A stretch of DNA of 63,902 nucleotides from contig NZ_JAGGPK010000019.1 of assembly GCF_018613855.1 (NCBI RefSeq), forward strand, positions 1-63,902. Reading direction: 5' to 3'. Shown here piece by piece: positions 41,237 to 50,376 of this stretch. The first letter of the stretch is position 1; the number at the start of each line of letters is the position of its first letter. Under the pieces are notes generated by a model. The model did not search any database and was not told the DNA's origin. It saw nothing but the letters and a program-made list of their open reading frames with translations. The position numbers and the translations under genes are program-made. The DNA is from Arthrobacter sp. ISL-30 (GTDB lineage Bacteria; Actinomycetota; Actinomycetes; Actinomycetales; Micrococcaceae).

Positions 41237-42727
41237 ATGTCCATTTCCAGCACCGACAGCCCCACAGGCGTCTCGCGCAAGGTTGTTGGCCTTGCCGTTG
41301 CGGGAGCAGTTGGAGGTTTCCTCTTCGGATTCGATTCCTCGGTGGTCAACGGTGCCGTTGACGCGATGAAGGACGAATTCCTGATGAGCGAAGCGGTGAC
41401 TGGCTTCGCCGTCGCCGTCGCCCTCCTTGGCTGCGCAGCCGGAGCCTACCTCGCGGGCAAGGTAGCCGACCGCTACGGGCGCATTCCCGCGATGAAACTG
41501 GGCGCTGTACTCTTCCTGGTCAGCGCCGTAGGGACCGGGCTCGCGTTCGGCGTCTGGGACCTGATCTTCTGGCGGCTGGTGGGCGGCCTCGGCATCGGGC
41601 TCGCCTCTGTGATAGCGCCCGCTTACATCTCGGAGATCTCGCCGAGGCAGGTTCGGGGACGCCTTGCCTCACTGCAGCAGCTGGCCATCACCACGGGTAT
41701 CTTCGCCGCCCTCTTGTCCGACGCCGTCCTGGCCACCTCGGCGGGCGGGGCCGACCAGGCGTACTGGCTGGGTATTGAAGCGTGGCGCTGGATGTTCATA
41801 GCCTGCGCCCTTCCGGCGGCTGTCTACGGCTGGATCGCTTTCCGGCTTCCCGAGTCCCCCCATTTCCTGGTCCTGAACGGCAAGGAAGAGCTCGCCCGGA
41901 AGATCTTCACCACCATCATTCCCGGCGGCGACATCGAGCGGCACATCCGCGAAATCCGCGAAACCATCGAGCAGGACCAGCTCTCCACTCGGAAGGGCTC
42001 CCTTCGCGGCAAGACCTTCGGCCTCCAGGCCGTCGTGTGGATAGGCATCATCCTCTCTGTCCTGCAGCAGTTCGTCGGCATCAACGTGATCTTCTATTAC
42101 TCCACCACCCTCTGGAAGGCCGTGGGCTTCCAGGAACAGGACTCACTGGCCATCTCCGTGGCAACGTCCATCACCAACATCCTCGTGACCCTCGTGGCCA
42201 TCGCCCTGGTGGACCGGATCGGACGCCGCCCCATCCTGCTCGCGGGCTCCATCGGCATGGCGGCTTCCCTGGGCGCCATGGCGCTGGCCTTTGCCTCCGC
42301 CGCCGGGACCGGCGCGGAGATCTCCCTGCCTGGAGCCTGGGGTCCGGCCGCGCTGGTGGCCGCCAACGTCTTCGTCATCAGCTTCGGCGCGTCCTGGGGT
42401 CCGCTGGTCTGGGTCCTCCTCGGCGAGATCTTCCCCTCCCGGATCCGCGCCAGGGCCCTTGGACTGGCGGCGGCCGCCCAATGGATTGCCAACTTCGCCA
42501 TCACCCTGAGCTTCCCGGTCATGGCGGCGGGCTCGCTGCCACTGACTTATGCCATGTACGCGCTGTTCGCGGCGGCGTCCTTCTTCTTCGTCAAGTTCAA
42601 GGTTCCGGAGACCAACGGCATGTCGCTCGAACAGGCCGAGACCCTGTTCGTCCCCAAGGGATCCATCGTTACGGACGCAGCGGAGGCCAAGGACACAACC
42701 GAAGCCAAGGAACCGGCCGCGCTGTAG
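41237..42727 (+). CDS. sugar:H+ symporter, MFS sugar-porter family (496 aa)
   Basis: Twelve-helix sugar porter (XylE/GalP/IolT type). Motifs are GGFLFGFDSSVVNGAVDAM, LAGKVADRYGRIPAMKL (motif A), FWRLVGGLGIGLASVIAPAY, PESPHFLVL, QQFVGINVIFYYST, LVDRIGRRPILL and VPETNG. It should import a hexose, pentose or polyol with a proton. ATG at 41237 follows AAGGGAG. It is monocistronic, ending in a strong hairpin, so context does not reveal the sugar. Confidence 0.93.
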   Translation: MSISSTDSPTGVSRKVVGLAVAGAVGGFLFGFDSSVVNGAVDAMKDEFLMSEAVTGFAVAVALLGCAAGAYLAGKVADRYGRIPAMKLGAVLFLVSAVGTGLAFGVWDLIFWRLVGGLGIGLASVIAPAYISEISPRQVRGRLASLQQLAITTGIFAALLSDAVLATSAGGADQAYWLGIEAWRWMFIACALPAAVYGWIAFRLPESPHFLVLNGKEELARKIFTTIIPGGDIERHIREIRETIEQDQLSTRKGSLRGKTFGLQAVVWIGIILSVLQQFVGINVIFYYSTTLWKAVGFQEQDSLAISVATSITNILVTLVAIALVDRIGRRPILLAGSIGMAASLGAMALAFASAAGTGAEISLPGAWGPAALVAANVFVISFGASWGPLVWVLLGEIFPSRIRARALGLAAAAQWIANFAITLSFPVMAAGSLPLTYAMYALFAAASFFFVKFKVPETNGMSLEQAETLFVPKGSIVTDAAEAKDTTEAKEPAAL

Positions 42728-42767
42728 CGCTTACAGGCCCGGCGCCGCATCCAGCGCCGACACAACG

Positions 42768-42804
42768 GCAGACGCCCGCGTTCCATGAGAACGCGGGCGT
42801 CTGC
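42768..42804. terminator. perfect 16 bp stem terminator between convergent genes
   Basis: GCAGACGCCCGCGTTC (42768-42783) and GAACGCGGGCGTCTGC (42789-42804) form a perfect stem with a five-base loop, behind the sugar porter and ahead of the end of the ABC permease relic. Confidence 0.8.
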
Positions 42805-42821
42805 TGTCACTATGACCACAC

Positions 42822-43455
42822 CTAGCCTGTTTGGCGAGCCCGACGGCGGACCGGTCGGCCGCGACGGACGTGCACCGTCACGCTGGATATGGAAACCGCC
42901 AGCACCGAAAGCAGCACCAGTGCGAACGCCGCGACGAGGACCACCAGCGGTGAGCGCTCGACGTAGGGCATCCCCTCGGCAAGGATCAATCCCCAGTCTG
43001 GATGGGGCGGCTGTGGCCCGAGGCCAAGGAATCCAAGGGCCGCCAGGGCCAGTGCGACTCCCGGCAGCCGTAGCATCGCATGCCGGAAGATCTGGGGGAA
43101 AACGGCGGGAAGCACGTAACGCAGCATGATGCGGCCCTTGCCCACTCCCAGGCGCCGCGCACGCTCACTGTGGACGGTACCGGCGTCGGAACTGCCTTGG
43201 CCCGCAGCGCCGGGCCCAGCAAAAGCCGGCGGGCAGTGCTGGCCCCCGACCCCCAGCACGACGGCGAGCAGCATGAGCATAATCACCCCGGCCTGCATGG
43301 TGGACCACATACGACAACCCCTTCCGGATGTCCGGTCCACCCGCCCGTTGAGCCCCCGGCGGAAGGTGGAGAGGCTCAGCAGCAGGGCGACGGCCAGGGC
43401 GATCACCAGCGCAAAGCACATGAGTGTCAGGGAGACGGAGAATGGCCAATTGGTC
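42822..43455 (-). pseudogene. relic of a peptide/nickel-type ABC transporter permease
   Basis: An open frame reads at its start like a permease N-terminal helix region (LTLMCFALVIALAVALLLSL) and at its end like a DppC/OppC C-terminus (GKGRIMLRYVLPAVFPQIFR, PDWGLILAEGMPYVERS). The middle (about residues 25-90) is scrambled and rich in Gly/Ala, the EAA loop is incomplete, and no start, partner permease, ATPase or binding protein is adjacent. It is best read as a frameshifted and deleted remnant of a longer gene or pair of genes. Confidence 0.65.
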
Positions 43456-43509
43456 CCCTCAGATGGTCCTGGAGACGTGCGGGCGGCAAATCGTTTTGCC
43501 AGGCTTGCG

Positions 43510-44013
43510 CTAAAGCAGCAGCTTCATACCCTCGTGGCTGGCCACAAATCCAAGTCTTTCGTAGAAACGCTGCGCGTCCTTGCGCTCCTTGTCGGTGGTG
43601 AGCTGAACCAATGTACAGCCGCGGGATCTAGCCTCGTCGATGGCCCACTTCATCATGGCCGCGCCCACGCCGTGGTCCCTGAGCTGGGCCGCCACACGCA
43701 CAGCCTCAAGCTGGCAGCGCAGCGATCCCCGACGTGCCAGGCCGGGAATGATGCTTATCTGGAAGGTTGCCACGCACTGTCCATTCAGGTAGCCCACCAC
43801 CAGCAGGTGCGCCGGATCCTCATTGATCATCCGAAACGCCTCGAGGTAGGGTCCGACGTCGTCTGCGTTCTCGCGTGCGCCGCGCAACTGATCCTCGGAG
43901 AGAAGCCGCAGAATGCCTGGAAGGTCTTCCCACTTGGCTTTCCGCAGCGTGAAGAGGCCCTGTTCCAGTTCGAGGGTGAGCAGTGGAGTTTCTCCCGGAA
44001 TTGCATGGCTCAT
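43510..44013 (-). CDS. GNAT-family N-acetyltransferase (167 aa)
   Basis: Acetyl-CoA-dependent transferase. The acetyl-CoA loop is LRDHGVGAAMMKWAI (R/Q-x-x-G-x-G/A plan), preceded by LEAVRVAAQLR and followed by LVQLTTDKERKDAQRFYERL and GFVASHEGMKLLL, the usual GNAT end. Met at 44013 is chosen; a TTG six codons earlier is possible. No Shine-Dalgarno is obvious. Substrate unknown. It stands between the ABC relic and mtlD. Confidence 0.87.
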   Translation of the reverse strand: MSHAIPGETPLLTLELEQGLFTLRKAKWEDLPGILRLLSEDQLRGARENADDVGPYLEAFRMINEDPAHLLVVGYLNGQCVATFQISIIPGLARRGSLRCQLEAVRVAAQLRDHGVGAAMMKWAIDEARSRGCTLVQLTTDKERKDAQRFYERLGFVASHEGMKLLL

Positions 44014-44141
44014 GGCACCAGACTGCCACAAATTCCGGCTCCCAGAAGCGACGCTCTCTCACCTCCCGCCGCCACGCGAAGGACCCTCCTCCACTCGATG
44101 TGGAGGAGGGTCCTTCATCTGGCCTCTTCAAATGAGATGCG

Positions 44142-45290
44142 CTATACCTCTGCCTGGCGGGCCTCTATTAGCTTGTGAACCGCCGGGAAGAGGGGGTGGG
44201 TCTCCGACAGGCCGGTGATGCGTTCCGTGGCCTCGGCGGGACCGGACTCGCCCAGGACCTGGGCGAGCTCCACCGCTTCGTCGTCAGCTCCGTCGTCGAA
44301 CCTGAGCGCAGCCGAAACGGCGTCCAGCAAGGCGACGGGAGTGATGCCGCGTTCGGCCAGTTCGGCGGCGGGGCCGATAAAGCGCTCGTGCCGGCTGAGC
44401 TTTCGAAGCGGTGCGCGACCCACCCGGTTCACCGTGTCCGGAAGGTGAGGGTTGGTGAAGCGCGCCAGGATCTTCTGCACGTAGGCTTCCTGCTCCGACT
44501 CCGCGAAGCCGTGCTTGGCGACCAGTAGCTGCGTGGTCTCGTCCAGGACCGCCCGCACTTTGGCCGCGACGCCGGGATCCGCCATGGCGTCGGAGATCTT
44601 CTCCAACCCTGCCGCGTAACCGAAGTAGGCGGCAGAGGCGTGCCCCGTGTTGACCGTGAACAGCTTCCGCTCAATGTACGGCTCAAGCTCGTCCACGAAT
44701 GTCGCCCCCGGAATCACCGGAACGTAGTCGCCGAACGGCGTGCGGTCGATGACCCACTCGAAGAACGTCTCCACCGTGACGTCCAGCCCCTTGCCGGGCT
44801 CCTGGTTGGGGACGATCCTGTCCACGGCAGTGTTGGCGAATACCGCGACGGCGTCCAGGTCGCCCGCTGCTCCGTCCCAGGCGGCGCGGATTTCCAGGTG
44901 CAGTAGATCGCTGGCGTTAATGGCGTTCTCACAGGCCATGACCTGCAGGGGCGGCAGTTCCGGAGCGCGGCCGGCCAGCCCCCGCGCGATGACGGGGGCC
45001 ACGAACTTCAGGATGTGCGGCCCCACCGCGGTGGTGACCACGTCCGCCGTCGAAATCTCTTCCACAACGCTGTCCTCCTGTGTGGCGGAGTTTAGCGCCC
45101 GGAAGTTGTCCACCGTCTTGACCTGCGGCTGCTCGCCGACCTCGTGGACGTTGTAGCTGCCCGCGGTGGAGAGCTGGGAGATGAGGGCGTCCGCAACGTC
45201 GGCGAAGACAACCTCATATCCTGCTTCGTGCAGCAGCAGCCCAACGAATCCCCGGCCAATGTTGCCGGCACCAAAATGAACTGCCTTCAC
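44142..45290 (-). CDS. mtlD: mannitol-1-phosphate 5-dehydrogenase (382 aa)
   Basis: Oxidises mannitol 1-phosphate, delivered by the PTS, to fructose 6-phosphate with NAD. The Rossmann motif [15 protein letters not shown] is at residues 5-19. [31 protein letters not shown] (in part) and the Lys/His region [19 protein letters not shown] are conserved. GTG at 45290 shares one base with the mtlA stop (TAGTG), so the genes are translationally coupled. Length is normal. Confidence 0.95.
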   Translation of the reverse strand: MKAVHFGAGNIGRGFVGLLLHEAGYEVVFADVADALISQLSTAGSYNVHEVGEQPQVKTVDNFRALNSATQEDSVVEEISTADVVTTAVGPHILKFVAPVIARGLAGRAPELPPLQVMACENAINASDLLHLEIRAAWDGAAGDLDAVAVFANTAVDRIVPNQEPGKGLDVTVETFFEWVIDRTPFGDYVPVIPGATFVDELEPYIERKLFTVNTGHASAAYFGYAAGLEKISDAMADPGVAAKVRAVLDETTQLLVAKHGFAESEQEAYVQKILARFTNPHLPDTVNRVGRAPLRKLSRHERFIGPAAELAERGITPVALLDAVSAALRFDDGADDEAVELAQVLGESGPAEATERITGLSETHPLFPAVHKLIEARQAEV

Positions 45291-47338
45291 TATGCGTTGA
45301 CCTTTCCGAACAGATCCAGGACTTCGTCCACCGAAGTGGCCTGCTCGAGCTGTGCCACCTGTGCCTTGTCGGTGAAGATCTTGGCGATGGAGGACAGGAT
45401 GTGGAGGTGCTCGTTATTGACCCCCGCCACGCCAACCACGAACTTGACCTGCTTGCCGCCCCAGTCGATGCCCTCGGGGTAGCGCACGATCGAGACCGCA
45501 GAGTGCATGATGTGGTCCTTGGCGGCGTTGGTGCCGTGCGGGATGGCGAGGTAGCTGCCCATGTACGTGGAAACTGATTCCTCGCGCTCATGCATGGCAT
45601 GCACATAGGTGACATCGACGGCGCCGCGGTCCAGCAGCAGCTGCCCGGCTTCATCGATGGCCGAGTCGCGGTCCCTGGCAGTTCCGTTGAGGACAATGCT
45701 GTCGCGGTGGAGTACTTCCTTGCTCCCGACGGCGGTGGTCCCGGCGGCTGCGGGTGCACCGCCTGCTGCGGCAGCAGCGGCAGCGACTCCGGCGGGGGGT
45801 GCCGGGGCTTGGGCGGTCCCGACGGCGGAACTGGCCTCAGGTCCGCCAGCGTCGGCGTGCGAGTGGCTGGCCTTGACCATCTCCACGATTTCGTCGTAGC
45901 GGGGGCTGTTCATGAAGTTGTCGACAGGTACATGCAAAGCACTTGCCGTCGCAGCCTCCGCACGCTCGGTGAGATCTTGATGGGACACCACGATGTCGTA
46001 CGTATCCTTCAGGTTGGCGATGGCCGAATTGGTGACGTTGACCTGCGGGTATCCCGCGGCCTTGATCTTGTTGCGGAGCACTGAGGCGCCCATCGCGCTG
46101 GAGCCCATGCCGGCGTCGCACGCGAACACGATGTTCTCGATGGGACGGGTCAGGACGGTGGAGCTGTCGGAGCCCACCAGCGCGGACGCAACCGAGCTCT
46201 TCTTGCCCTTCATCTCCTCCATACGGCTGGTGGCGACAGTGAGGTCATCCTCGGTAACGCGGCTTCGCGAGGTACGCAGGATCACCGAGGCAACCAGGAA
46301 GGAAACGGTGGCCGCAAGCACCACCGAGAGCGCGACGCCGAGGTAGCTGTCACGGGAAGTCTGGGCGATGACGGCGATGATGGACCCTGGCGCGGCCGGA
46401 GCCACGAGGCCGGAGTTGGTGATGGCCAGGGTCGCGATACCTGTCATGCCACCCGCAATTGCGGCGACGATCAACAGCGGCCGCATGAGGACATACGGGA
46501 AGTAGATCTCGTGGATGCCACCGAAGAAGTGAATGATCGCTGCGCCGGGAGCCGAAGCCTTCGCGGCACCGCGTCCAAAGAACAGGTATGCCAGAAGGAT
46601 GCCCAGGCCGGGGCCAGGGTTGGCCTCAAGCAGGAACAGGATGGACTTGCCCTGCTCCAGCGACTGCTGGACACCCAGGGGCGTCAGCACGCCGTGGTTG
46701 ATGGCGTTGTTGAGGAAAAGGACCTTGGCCGGCTCGATGAGCAGGGAGGTCAGGGGCAGCAGGCCGTTGTTGACGAGGAACTGGACCACATTGCCGGCGG
46801 CCTGGCTGAACGCCTGCACCAGAGGGGAAATGCCATAGAAGCCAAGCATGGCCAGCAGGGCACCCCAGATGCCAGCCGAGAAATTGTTCACCAGCATTTC
46901 GAATCCGGGCCGGATCTTCCCGTGCCAGATCGCATCGAGCTTCTTCATCGTCCAGCCACCGAGGGGACCCATGATCATGGCGCCGATGAACATCGGAATA
47001 CCGGCGCCCACAATCACGCCCATGGTTCCAATGGCCCCCACGACGCCGCCTCGGACGTCGTAGACCATTTTGCCGCCGGTGTAGCCAATGAGGAGCGGCA
47101 AGAGGTACGTAATCATGGGGCCAACGAGGCCCACGTTGGGCTCACCGGCGGCGTTGGTGCCGAAGCCACCGAGCTCGGGAACAGGCAGCCAGCCCTTTTC
47201 AATGAACAGGGCGGTGATGAGGCCCCAGGCGATGAATGCCCCAATGTTGGGCATGATCATGCCGGACAGGAAGGTGCCGAACTTCTGGACACCGACGCGC
47301 AGGCTAGTGCGGGGTTTCGCAACGGTCTCTGTTGCCAT
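45290..47338 (-). CDS. mtlA: PTS mannitol transporter subunit IICBA (682 aa)
   Basis: Imports and phosphorylates mannitol. The order is EIIC membrane domain (about 1-350; [39 protein letters not shown]), EIIB (about 400-490) with phosphocysteine near residue 408 in [13 protein letters not shown], an Ala/Gly/Pro linker of about 40 residues, and EIIA (about 540-680) with phosphohistidine near 602 in [12 protein letters not shown]. All phosphorylation sites are present. It follows a TetR gene and precedes mtlD on the same strand. EI and HPr are encoded divergently next door, so the whole phosphate relay is in one place. Confidence 0.95.
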   Translation of the reverse strand: MATETVAKPRTSLRVGVQKFGTFLSGMIMPNIGAFIAWGLITALFIEKGWLPVPELGGFGTNAAGEPNVGLVGPMITYLLPLLIGYTGGKMVYDVRGGVVGAIGTMGVIVGAGIPMFIGAMIMGPLGGWTMKKLDAIWHGKIRPGFEMLVNNFSAGIWGALLAMLGFYGISPLVQAFSQAAGNVVQFLVNNGLLPLTSLLIEPAKVLFLNNAINHGVLTPLGVQQSLEQGKSILFLLEANPGPGLGILLAYLFFGRGAAKASAPGAAIIHFFGGIHEIYFPYVLMRPLLIVAAIAGGMTGIATLAITNSGLVAPAAPGSIIAVIAQTSRDSYLGVALSVVLAATVSFLVASVILRTSRSRVTEDDLTVATSRMEEMKGKKSSVASALVGSDSSTVLTRPIENIVFACDAGMGSSAMGASVLRNKIKAAGYPQVNVTNSAIANLKDTYDIVVSHQDLTERAEAATASALHVPVDNFMNSPRYDEIVEMVKASHSHADAGGPEASSAVGTAQAPAPPAGVAAAAAAAGGAPAAAGTTAVGSKEVLHRDSIVLNGTARDRDSAIDEAGQLLLDRGAVDVTYVHAMHEREESVSTYMGSYLAIPHGTNAAKDHIMHSAVSIVRYPEGIDWGGKQVKFVVGVAGVNNEHLHILSSIAKIFTDKAQVAQLEQATSVDEVLDLFGKVNA

Positions 47339-47402
47339 GAGAATTCCTAACGTGAGTCCCGCGGCGGCGCGGGTTCAGTAGACGTAGAGCGAGTGGGCAG
47401 GT

Positions 47403-48125
47403 TCAGGAGCTGCCGGAGATCCGGTGAAGCCATTCCAGGAACAGCTTCAGCTCGGAGCTGGAGAGTTGGTCCGAATGCGAGGCCTGGAGGGCAGCATTCA
47501 GGGCGATTGCCGCAACAACGACCGACGACTTGCCGGAGTCGTCGCCTGCGGCGCCACGGGCCTTGTCCGTGGACACGGCGAAGATCATGGAATCCCGGGT
47601 CATGGTGGAAAGTTCGAGATTCCGGTCCTCCACCGGCTCCGCGATCAACATGAGGGTGACGCCGACGTTGGCGGCCAGGATGCTCCTGGCAGCTTCACGC
47701 GGCGGCACGTTCAGTTGCCCCGCTGCTGCCGCCTTGTTCAGCATTTCCTCCATCAGCGCCTCGGCATCGGCCACGATGCTGGGGCGGCTTTCCGGGCGGA
47801 TATTGCCGAACATCACAAGGTAAAGGTGCGGTTGTGTCAAACCGAACTGCACGTGGTTGTCCCACATGCGCCGGACGTCCTCCAGGGGTTCCCCGGAAGG
47901 AGCGAAGTCACGCTCCCCTGCCACATACTCCTCGAAGCCGGCTGCCACGACGGCGTCGAACAGCCCCTCCTTGTCGCCAAAGTGGTGGTAAAGCGTAGGC
48001 GCCGTCACCCCGGCAAGCTTGGTGATCTGGCGTGTTGAAACCGCAGCCCCCTCCGAATTGGCCAGCAACTCGGCTGCAGCGCGCAGCAGCCGGGTTTTCG
48101 GCGGAAGCTGGTCATCCAAACTCAT
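47403..48125 (-). CDS. TetR-family regulator of the mtl/pts region (240 aa)
   Basis: TetR helix-turn-helix at residues 10-60 (KTRLLRAAAELLANSEGAAV, TRQITKLAGVTAPTLYHHFG) and a helical ligand domain. It is first in the mtl operon (64 bases before mtlA) and divergent from ptsI. A palindrome, TATAGC-GTT-GCTATA, lies 19 bases before its start and is the likely operator, letting it control both directions. Mannitol operons are usually run by MtlR or DeoR-type proteins, so a TetR here is somewhat unusual. Ligand unknown. Confidence 0.88.
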   Translation of the reverse strand: MSLDDQLPPKTRLLRAAAELLANSEGAAVSTRQITKLAGVTAPTLYHHFGDKEGLFDAVVAAGFEEYVAGERDFAPSGEPLEDVRRMWDNHVQFGLTQPHLYLVMFGNIRPESRPSIVADAEALMEEMLNKAAAAGQLNVPPREAARSILAANVGVTLMLIAEPVEDRNLELSTMTRDSMIFAVSTDKARGAAGDDSGKSSVVVAAIALNAALQASHSDQLSSSELKLFLEWLHRISGSS

Positions 48126-48143
48126 AACCGCTACCCTAGCACC

Positions 48144-48158
48144 TATAGCGTTGCTATA
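48144..48158. promoter_or_regulatory. TetR-type operator between the TetR gene and ptsI
   Basis: TATAGC and GCTATA form a perfect inverted repeat around GTT in the 132-base divergent region. Size and symmetry suit a TetR dimer, and the position near both starts suits autoregulation and control of ptsI. Confidence 0.6.
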
Positions 48159-48257
48159 TGAACTGGATCACAGAAGAATTTTTCCAGAGCCGCAGATGTC
48201 TCGAATCCGTGGGTGCCGCCGCCCTCGGATCCAACAACAGCAGAACGAGGACCTTCA

Positions 48258-49943
48258 GTGCAGAACTTCACAGGTGTGGGCGTCAGCCCCGGACGAGTTA
48301 TTGGAACCATCCGCCAGATGCCCAAGCCGGTGGCAGAACCGCCGTCGGGTGAACGACTTGCCTCGGGAACAGCACCCGAGGACGCAGCCCGCGATCTCAA
48401 GGCCGCCGCCCAGGCCGTCCATGATGAGCTGAAGTCCCGCGCAGATACCGCCTCCGGCGACGGCAAGGCGGTACTGGAAGCCACGGCCCTCATGGCCAGG
48501 GACACCATGCTCCTGAAATCGGCAGTCAAGCTCATCAACGCCGGTTCCTCGGCGGAGCGGGCGATCTGGGACGCGGGAGCATCGGTCTCCGAGATGCTGC
48601 ACAACCTTGGCGGCTATATGGCAGAGCGTGCCACGGATGTCCTGGACGTGCGTGCCAGGATCGTCGCGGCCCTGCGCGGCGTGCCTGCCCCGGGGATCCC
48701 GGCGTCGGAGACCCCCTTCATCCTGGTGGCCGAAGACCTGGCACCGGCGGACACCGCAACCCTCGACCCCGACAAGGTCCTGGCCCTTGTAACCTCGGGC
48801 GGCGGACCGCAGTCGCACACGGCGATCATCGCCCGGTCCCTGGGGCTGCCCGCCGTCGTCGCCGCCCATGGCGTGGACGAACTGCCTGAAAGCATTGAGG
48901 CCTATGTCGACGGCGCCGCAGGAACCATTGCTATCGAACCATCCGAGGAGCAGCGTGCTGCCGCTTCCGCCTGGGCGGACAACGCAGCCACACTGGCAGT
49001 CTTTGACGGAAACGGCACGACGGCGGACGGACACCCGGTGCCGCTGCTCGCCAACGTGGGCGGCGCGAAGGATGCAGCGGCCGCCGCAGCCCTGGGCGCG
49101 CAGGGCGTGGGACTCTTCCGCACCGAATTCTGCTTCCTCGAGCGGGACACCGAACCCACCGTGGAGGAGCAGGCCGCGGCGTACAAGGGAGTCTTTGACG
49201 CCTTCCCGGGCAAGAAGGTGGTCCTCCGGACCCTCGACGCCGGGGCCGACAAGCCGCTGCCCTTCCTCACCGACGCCACCGAATCAAATCCCGCCCTGGG
49301 CGTACGCGGCTACCGCACCGACTTCACTACTCCCGGAGTCCTGGAGCGCCAGCTCGAAGCCATCGCGCAGGCGGCCTCCGAATCCGAGGCCGACGTCTGG
49401 GTCATGGCGCCGATGATTTCCACCCCGGCGGAGGCCGCGCATTTCGCCACGCTGTGTGCCGCGAAAGGCATTAAAACCCCAGGTGTCATGGTCGAGGTTC
49501 CCTCCGCCGCTCTGACGGCGGCCGCCGTGCTCCGGCATGTCGGCTTCGCCTCCCTCGGAACCAACGACCTCACCCAGTACGCCATGGCCGCCGATCGCCA
49601 ACTCGGACCGCTCGCCGCCCTGAACTCACCGTGGCAACCGGCCGTCCTTCGCCTCGTTCAGCTAACCGTCGCCGGCTCGGCCGAGGAGGGCAATAATAAG
49701 CCAGTGGGGGTGTGTGGCGAGGCCGCCGCGGACCCCGCGCTCGCCGTCGTCCTCGTGGGCCTCGGCGTGTCCACGCTGTCCATGACGGCTCGCTCGCTTG
49801 CCGCCGTCGGGGCCGTCCTGCGCACCGTGGCCCTGGAACAGGCCCGCGAACTGGCGCAACTAGCCCTCAGCGCGCCCGACGCCGTCGACGCACGCGCCTG
49901 GGTCCGCGCCAAGCTGCCCGTCCTCGAGGAGCTCGGGCTCTGA
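48258..49943 (+). CDS. ptsI: phosphoenolpyruvate-protein phosphotransferase, Enzyme I (561 aa)
   Basis: First step of the PTS: autophosphorylates from PEP and passes phosphate to HPr. The active-site loop GGGPQSHTAIIARSLGLP holds His187. GLFRTEFCFLERD, DVWVMAPMISTPAEA, SLGTNDLTQYAMAADR and GVCGEAAADPALAVVLVGLG line the PEP site. GTG at 48258 follows CGAGGA and is where homology starts (VQNFTGVGVSPG); upstream in-frame codons to 48213 are rejected. Followed 58 bases later by ptsH. Confidence 0.95.
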   Translation: MQNFTGVGVSPGRVIGTIRQMPKPVAEPPSGERLASGTAPEDAARDLKAAAQAVHDELKSRADTASGDGKAVLEATALMARDTMLLKSAVKLINAGSSAERAIWDAGASVSEMLHNLGGYMAERATDVLDVRARIVAALRGVPAPGIPASETPFILVAEDLAPADTATLDPDKVLALVTSGGGPQSHTAIIARSLGLPAVVAAHGVDELPESIEAYVDGAAGTIAIEPSEEQRAAASAWADNAATLAVFDGNGTTADGHPVPLLANVGGAKDAAAAAALGAQGVGLFRTEFCFLERDTEPTVEEQAAAYKGVFDAFPGKKVVLRTLDAGADKPLPFLTDATESNPALGVRGYRTDFTTPGVLERQLEAIAQAASESEADVWVMAPMISTPAEAAHFATLCAAKGIKTPGVMVEVPSAALTAAAVLRHVGFASLGTNDLTQYAMAADRQLGPLAALNSPWQPAVLRLVQLTVAGSAEEGNNKPVGVCGEAAADPALAVVLVGLGVSTLSMTARSLAAVGAVLRTVALEQARELAQLALSAPDAVDARAWVRAKLPVLEELGL

Positions 49944-50001
49944 ACCCGAGCTCAAGCCACCTGTCCCTTTTTGAACTGAAGCTTTACCGCAAGGAGAACC
50001 T

Positions 50002-50280
50002 ATGCCCGAACGCACCGCCACCATCGCCAGCCGCTCCGGACTACATGCCCGTCCTGCCGCCATTTTCGCCGACGCAGCGGGAGACGCCCCGGTTGACGTG
50101 ACGATCGCCATGGAAGGAATGCCGGCAGAGGACGCCCTCGACGCCGGGAGCATCCTGTCGCTGATGACGCTCGGCGCCGCCAAGGGCGATGTAGTCCTGC
50201 TCCGAGCCGAGGGCGACGGTGCGGAGGTCGCCTTGGATGCCTTGGTCACCCTGCTGGAAACGGACCTGGACGCGGTTTAG
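50002..50280 (+). CDS. ptsH: phosphocarrier protein HPr (92 aa)
   Basis: Carries phosphate from EI to the EII proteins such as MtlA. The site is His15 in SRSGLHARPAAIF. The Ser phosphorylated by HPr kinase in other bacteria corresponds to Ser50 in AGSILSLMTLGAA. ATG follows AAGGAGA. Order ptsI-ptsH (reverse of E. coli) is normal in actinobacteria. A strong hairpin ends the pair. Confidence 0.95.
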   Translation: MPERTATIASRSGLHARPAAIFADAAGDAPVDVTIAMEGMPAEDALDAGSILSLMTLGAAKGDVVLLRAEGDGAEVALDALVTLLETDLDAV

Positions 50281-50295
50281 GGCCGGGTCCTAAAA

Positions 50296-50355
50296 CGTCG
50301 AATGCTCCTAACCGCCCTTTTGGGGATCCATCAGGGCGGTTAGGAGCACTTGACG
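50296..50355. terminator. long stem between ptsH and the MFS gene
   Basis: Arms 50296-50318 and 50333-50355 pair at 21 of 23 positions, with a perfect core TGCTCCTAACCGCCCT / AGGGCGGTTAGGAGCA. It sits at a convergent gene junction and should stop transcription from both sides. Confidence 0.8.
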
Positions 50356-50376
50356 ACGCGGGATGGCCAGGACCCC

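Noticed and set aside
42822..43421. Intact 199-residue ABC permease gene
   Set aside because: Only the first 20 and last 90 residues look like a permease. The middle is scrambled and partner genes are absent.
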